DNA of 7,647 nt, from NCBI GenBank assembly GCA_946539945.1, contig CAMNHX010000068.1:1-7647 (forward strand), read 5' to 3'. The translations under genes were made by a program, and so were the position numbers. The notes beneath the pieces are model-generated. The model had not been told where the DNA came from and did no database searches. It was given only the letters and a program-made list of their open reading frames with translations. This stretch comes from an uncultured Desulfobulbus sp. (GTDB taxonomy: Bacteria > Desulfobacterota > Desulfobulbia > Desulfobulbales > Desulfobulbaceae). Within the stretch, counting starts at the first letter, position 1. Each line of letters opens with the position of its first letter. This document shows positions 5,291 through 7,647 of this stretch, piece by piece.

Positions 5291-7462
5291 ATGAGCAAAC
5301 CTGCGCCTCCCTCGCCCCTGACCGAAACCGCTGAAGTTGTCCTTGAACGCCGCTACTATCTGAAGGATGAGAACGGCCAGATTCTGGAAAACTGGGACAG
5401 TCTCTGTCGCCGGGTTTCCAATGCCGTGGCCTCGGTCAACGGCATCCAGCCCGACAGCCAGGACCTGGCCCAACGCTTTTTCCAGATGATCCACTCCCTA
5501 GACTTTCTCCCCAATTCACCCTGCCTGATGAACGCGGGCACAGATTTGGGCCAGCTTTCCGCCTGCTTTGTTTTACCGGTGGAAGACTCCATGGACGGCA
5601 TTTTCACCTCCATCAGAAACGGCGCACTTGTCCACAAGACCGGCGGTGGCACAGGCTATTCCTTTTCTCGGCTGCGCCCAAAAAACGCGGCAGTCAAATC
5701 CACCCAAGGCGTGGCCTCCGGGCCGCTCAGTTTTGCTGCGGTCTTTGACGCGGCCACCGAGACCATCAAGCAGGGCGGCAAGCGCCGGGGCGCGAATATG
5801 GGCGTCTTGCGCGTGGATCACCCGGACATCCTTGCCTTCATCAAGGCCAAGGAAGACCAGAGCCGCTACACCAACTTCAACTTCAGCGTGGCCATCACAG
5901 ACGCCTTCATGCAGGCGGTGCGTGACGACACCACCTATGATCTCGTGAATCCGGCCACCGGAGAGGTTGCGGAGAGCCTGCCTGCCAGACGGGTTTTTGA
6001 CGAGATTGTTGACCGAGCCTGGCAGAACGGCGAGCCAGGTGTGCTCTTCATCGACGCGGCCAACCGTGACAACGCTACCCCGCAACTGGGCGACTTTGAG
6101 GCTACCAACCCCTGCGGCGAACAGTGGCTTTTGCCCTACGAGTCCTGCAATCTGGGTTCCATCAACCTGGCCCGCTACGTGCGGGACGGCAAGGTTGACA
6201 AGGCCCGGCTGGCTGCCACGGTCCGGCTTGCCGTGCGTTTTCTGGACAACGTGATTGACTGCAACCGCTTTCCTATCCCGGAAATTGCGGAAATGACCCT
6301 GAAAACCCGCAAGGTGGGTCTGGGCGTCATGGGTCTGCACGACATGCTGATCCAGCTGGAACTGCCTTATGCCAGCGAGGCGGGCCGGGAACAGGCCGCT
6401 GAAGTCATGGACTTCATCCACAGTGAGGCAGAACAGGTTTCCGAGGAACTTGCTGCCCGGAAAGGGGCCTTTCCTGCCTATGATCCGCAGTACAACCCCT
6501 ATCCGGCCCGTCGCAATGCTGCCCTGACCTCTATCCAGCCTACAGGTACGGTGTCCATGATCGCGGACTGCGCGTCTGGCTGTGAGCCGTACTTCTCCAT
6601 CGTGATGGTCAAGAACGTGATGGACGGTGATCGGCTCCTCATGGTGAATAAGCTCTTTGAGCAGGTGGCGCGGCGCGAGGGTTTCTACTCCAAAGAGTTG
6701 ATGGAAAAGGTGGCGGAAAGCGGAACCGTGGTGGGGCACAAGGAAATCCCGGAAAAGTGGCAGGAAATCTTCCGTACCGCGCAGGACATTGCCCCTGAAG
6801 ACCACATTAGAATGCAGGGTGCGCTGCAAAAGAACGGCGTGGACTCCAGCATCAGCAAGACCATCAATATGCCGGGCAGCGCTACCCGGGAAGACGTGCA
6901 AAGCGCGTATCTTTTGGCGCACGAGTTGGGCTGCAAGGGCGTCACTGTGTATCGCGACGGCTCCCGGGAGGGTCAGGTGCTGAACGCGGGGAAAGCGGCC
7001 AAGGAGCAGAGCGCTGTGGTCTCCACCCAGGGTTTGCAGGAAAAGGCCACGCTCCCGGATGTCTTGAACGCCAAGCGCTATCGCCTGAAGGATGTCAACC
7101 AGTCAACCATTTACCTGATTGTCTGCTTTGACGAAGAGGAAAACCCGATGGAGGTTTTTGCGAAGTTCCCCTTTGACAACCGGCTTGACCTGAAGGACAA
7201 GTCTACCATGTGGACAACAACCTGTCGTTTGGTGTCACTGGCTTTGCGCTACCAGATTCCCATGGGTGAGATCATCCGTCAGCTTGACCGATCCAGCGGG
7301 CATCGGCTTGATCTGCCTGCACAGTTGAGTCGTCTGCTCAAGTCCTTCATGGCAGGCACACACCATGGCTTTTCCTCAACCTGCCCGGAATGCAAGGGAC
7401 GTATGGTTTTTGAGGAAGGTTGCGAACACTGTGTGGATTGCGGGTATTCCAAGTGCGCGTGA
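5291..7462 (+). CDS. nrdJ: Adenosylcobalamin-dependent ribonucleotide reductase, class II
   Basis: Reduces ribonucleotides to deoxyribonucleotides in the cytoplasm, using adenosylcobalamin to make the active-site thiyl radical, so no NrdB partner or oxygen is needed. It has 723 residues, a usual length for this group. Seen: FLPNSPCLMNAG (72-83), redox Cys92 in LSACFVLP, the glycine-rich KTGGGTGYSFSRLRP (116-130), the catalytic triad in NPCGE (Asn273, Cys275 as the thiyl radical site, Glu277), the partner redox cysteine Cys286 in SCNLGSIN, and PTGT (417-420). The Cys275-Cys286 spacing of 11 matches the Thermotoga enzyme. The tail carries six cysteines (698, 701, 711, 714, 717, 722), a zinc-ribbon-like or redox-relay cluster that reloads the active site. 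No N-terminal ATP-cone is visible. The ribosome binding site is weak (AAGAG about 15 bases before the ATG). Two NrdR boxes lie upstream and a strong terminator downstream, so it is probably monocistronic. Confidence 0.95.
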   Translation: MSKPAPPSPLTETAEVVLERRYYLKDENGQILENWDSLCRRVSNAVASVNGIQPDSQDLAQRFFQMIHSLDFLPNSPCLMNAGTDLGQLSACFVLPVEDSMDGIFTSIRNGALVHKTGGGTGYSFSRLRPKNAAVKSTQGVASGPLSFAAVFDAATETIKQGGKRRGANMGVLRVDHPDILAFIKAKEDQSRYTNFNFSVAITDAFMQAVRDDTTYDLVNPATGEVAESLPARRVFDEIVDRAWQNGEPGVLFIDAANRDNATPQLGDFEATNPCGEQWLLPYESCNLGSINLARYVRDGKVDKARLAATVRLAVRFLDNVIDCNRFPIPEIAEMTLKTRKVGLGVMGLHDMLIQLELPYASEAGREQAAEVMDFIHSEAEQVSEELAARKGAFPAYDPQYNPYPARRNAALTSIQPTGTVSMIADCASGCEPYFSIVMVKNVMDGDRLLMVNKLFEQVARREGFYSKELMEKVAESGTVVGHKEIPEKWQEIFRTAQDIAPEDHIRMQGALQKNGVDSSISKTINMPGSATREDVQSAYLLAHELGCKGVTVYRDGSREGQVLNAGKAAKEQSAVVSTQGLQEKATLPDVLNAKRYRLKDVNQSTIYLIVCFDEEENPMEVFAKFPFDNRLDLKDKSTMWTTTCRLVSLALRYQIPMGEIIRQLDRSSGHRLDLPAQLSRLLKSFMAGTHHGFSSTCPECKGRMVFEEGCEHCVDCGYSKCA

Positions 7463-7487
7463 AGCTGGCAAGCAGAGACTGAACGCC

Positions 7488-7522
7488 AAGGCCGCCCTTC
7501 TTGCAAGAAGGACGGCCTTTTT
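7488..7522 (+). terminator. Intrinsic terminator of nrdJ
   Basis: The arms 7488-7502 and 7505-7519 form a 15-bp stem with one mismatch (14 of 15 paired) and a two-base GC gap, which would open to a slightly larger loop. It is GC-rich at the base (GGCCG/CGGCC) and runs directly into five Ts (7518-7522). It begins 26 bases past the nrdJ stop, a textbook Rho-independent terminator. Confidence 0.93.
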
Positions 7523-7553
7523 CGGAAAAGCCTCAAGGTTGAAGAAAAGGCGG

Positions 7554-7647
7554 GACTGTGCTGGAATCAAGGCGGGCAATGCTCCCGCAGAGTGGAGCGA
7601 GGCCAAAGGGCGGCAAAAGGATGTGGAGGCCCGCTGGACGAAGAAGC
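7554..7647 (+). pseudogene. IS5-family transposase fragment, truncated at its 5' side
   Basis: In the frame with codons starting at multiples of three, the last 31 codons read D-C-A-G-IKAGNAPAEWSEAKG and then RQKDVEARWTKK, reaching the window edge. Many IS5-family transposases have an internal segment of the form (R.E...IKAGE.PE.W...RQKD.DARWTKK) that precedes a FGYKNH motif. The match is to the middle of the protein. The N-terminal part, including the first catalytic Asp, should lie well over 100 codons upstream, but that space is occupied by nrdJ and its terminator, and no start codon with a ribosome binding site is seen. I infer a decayed remnant lacking its 5' end. What follows is outside the window, so a long partial copy may continue. 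The family call is from memory of the motif. Confidence 0.58.

Noticed and set aside
5573..6922. 449-codon open frame on the minus strand
   Set aside because: Antisense to the conserved catalytic region of nrdJ, rich in His, Gly and Val as expected for a shadow frame, with no motifs.
1..7647. CRISPR array, tRNA or rRNA genes, defence or toxin-antitoxin system
   Set aside because: No regularly spaced identical repeats with unique spacers, no tRNA-like cloverleaf, and no defence-associated protein motifs were seen on either strand.

Overview
The window looks like ordinary chromosomal backbone from a GC-rich Gram-negative bacterium. A member of the Desulfovibrionaceae or a related deltaproteobacterial lineage is my best guess, with low to moderate confidence. 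It rests on a long HrpA helicase with the proteobacterial C-terminal domain, a roughly 720-residue B12-dependent ribonucleotide reductase as the only RNR in view, and the general codon style. No taxonomic marker such as rRNA is present.

Layout, left to right. Positions 1-168 (minus) hold the start of a probable IS30-like transposase gene that runs off the left edge and seems to lose its similarity after about 34 codons, among GTAAACA-type short repeats. Positions 170-328 are non-coding: a hairpin-forming stretch, a possible insertion-sequence end, one partial copy of a dispersed repeat, and a possible terminator for the next gene. Positions 329-4105 (minus) encode HrpA, a DEAH-box RNA helicase. 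Positions 4106-4543 contain no gene. They hold a likely hrpA promoter and leader, repeat copy A, and a 15-bp stem-loop that pairs fully only as minus-strand RNA. Positions 4544-4882 (minus) encode a small secreted LprI-like protein. Positions 4883-5290 contain its leader, repeat copy B, a second short dispersed-type repeat, and the nrdJ control region with two NrdR-like boxes. Positions 5291-7462 (plus) encode NrdJ, followed by a strong intrinsic terminator. The right edge holds an internal fragment of an IS5-family transposase.

The three intact genes do not form a pathway. HrpA acts on RNA and translation, the LprI-like protein is exported to the periplasm, and NrdJ makes deoxynucleotides. 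hrpA and the lprI-like gene share a strand but lie 438 bp apart with a promoter candidate between them, so they are probably separate units. nrdJ is divergent from the lprI-like gene and has its own predicted control by NrdR.

I did not find a convincing new multi-gene system. The most informative non-obvious items are the paired NrdR boxes over the nrdJ promoter, the three-copy intergenic repeat, the strand-specific stem-loop downstream of the lprI-like gene, and transposase debris at both ends.
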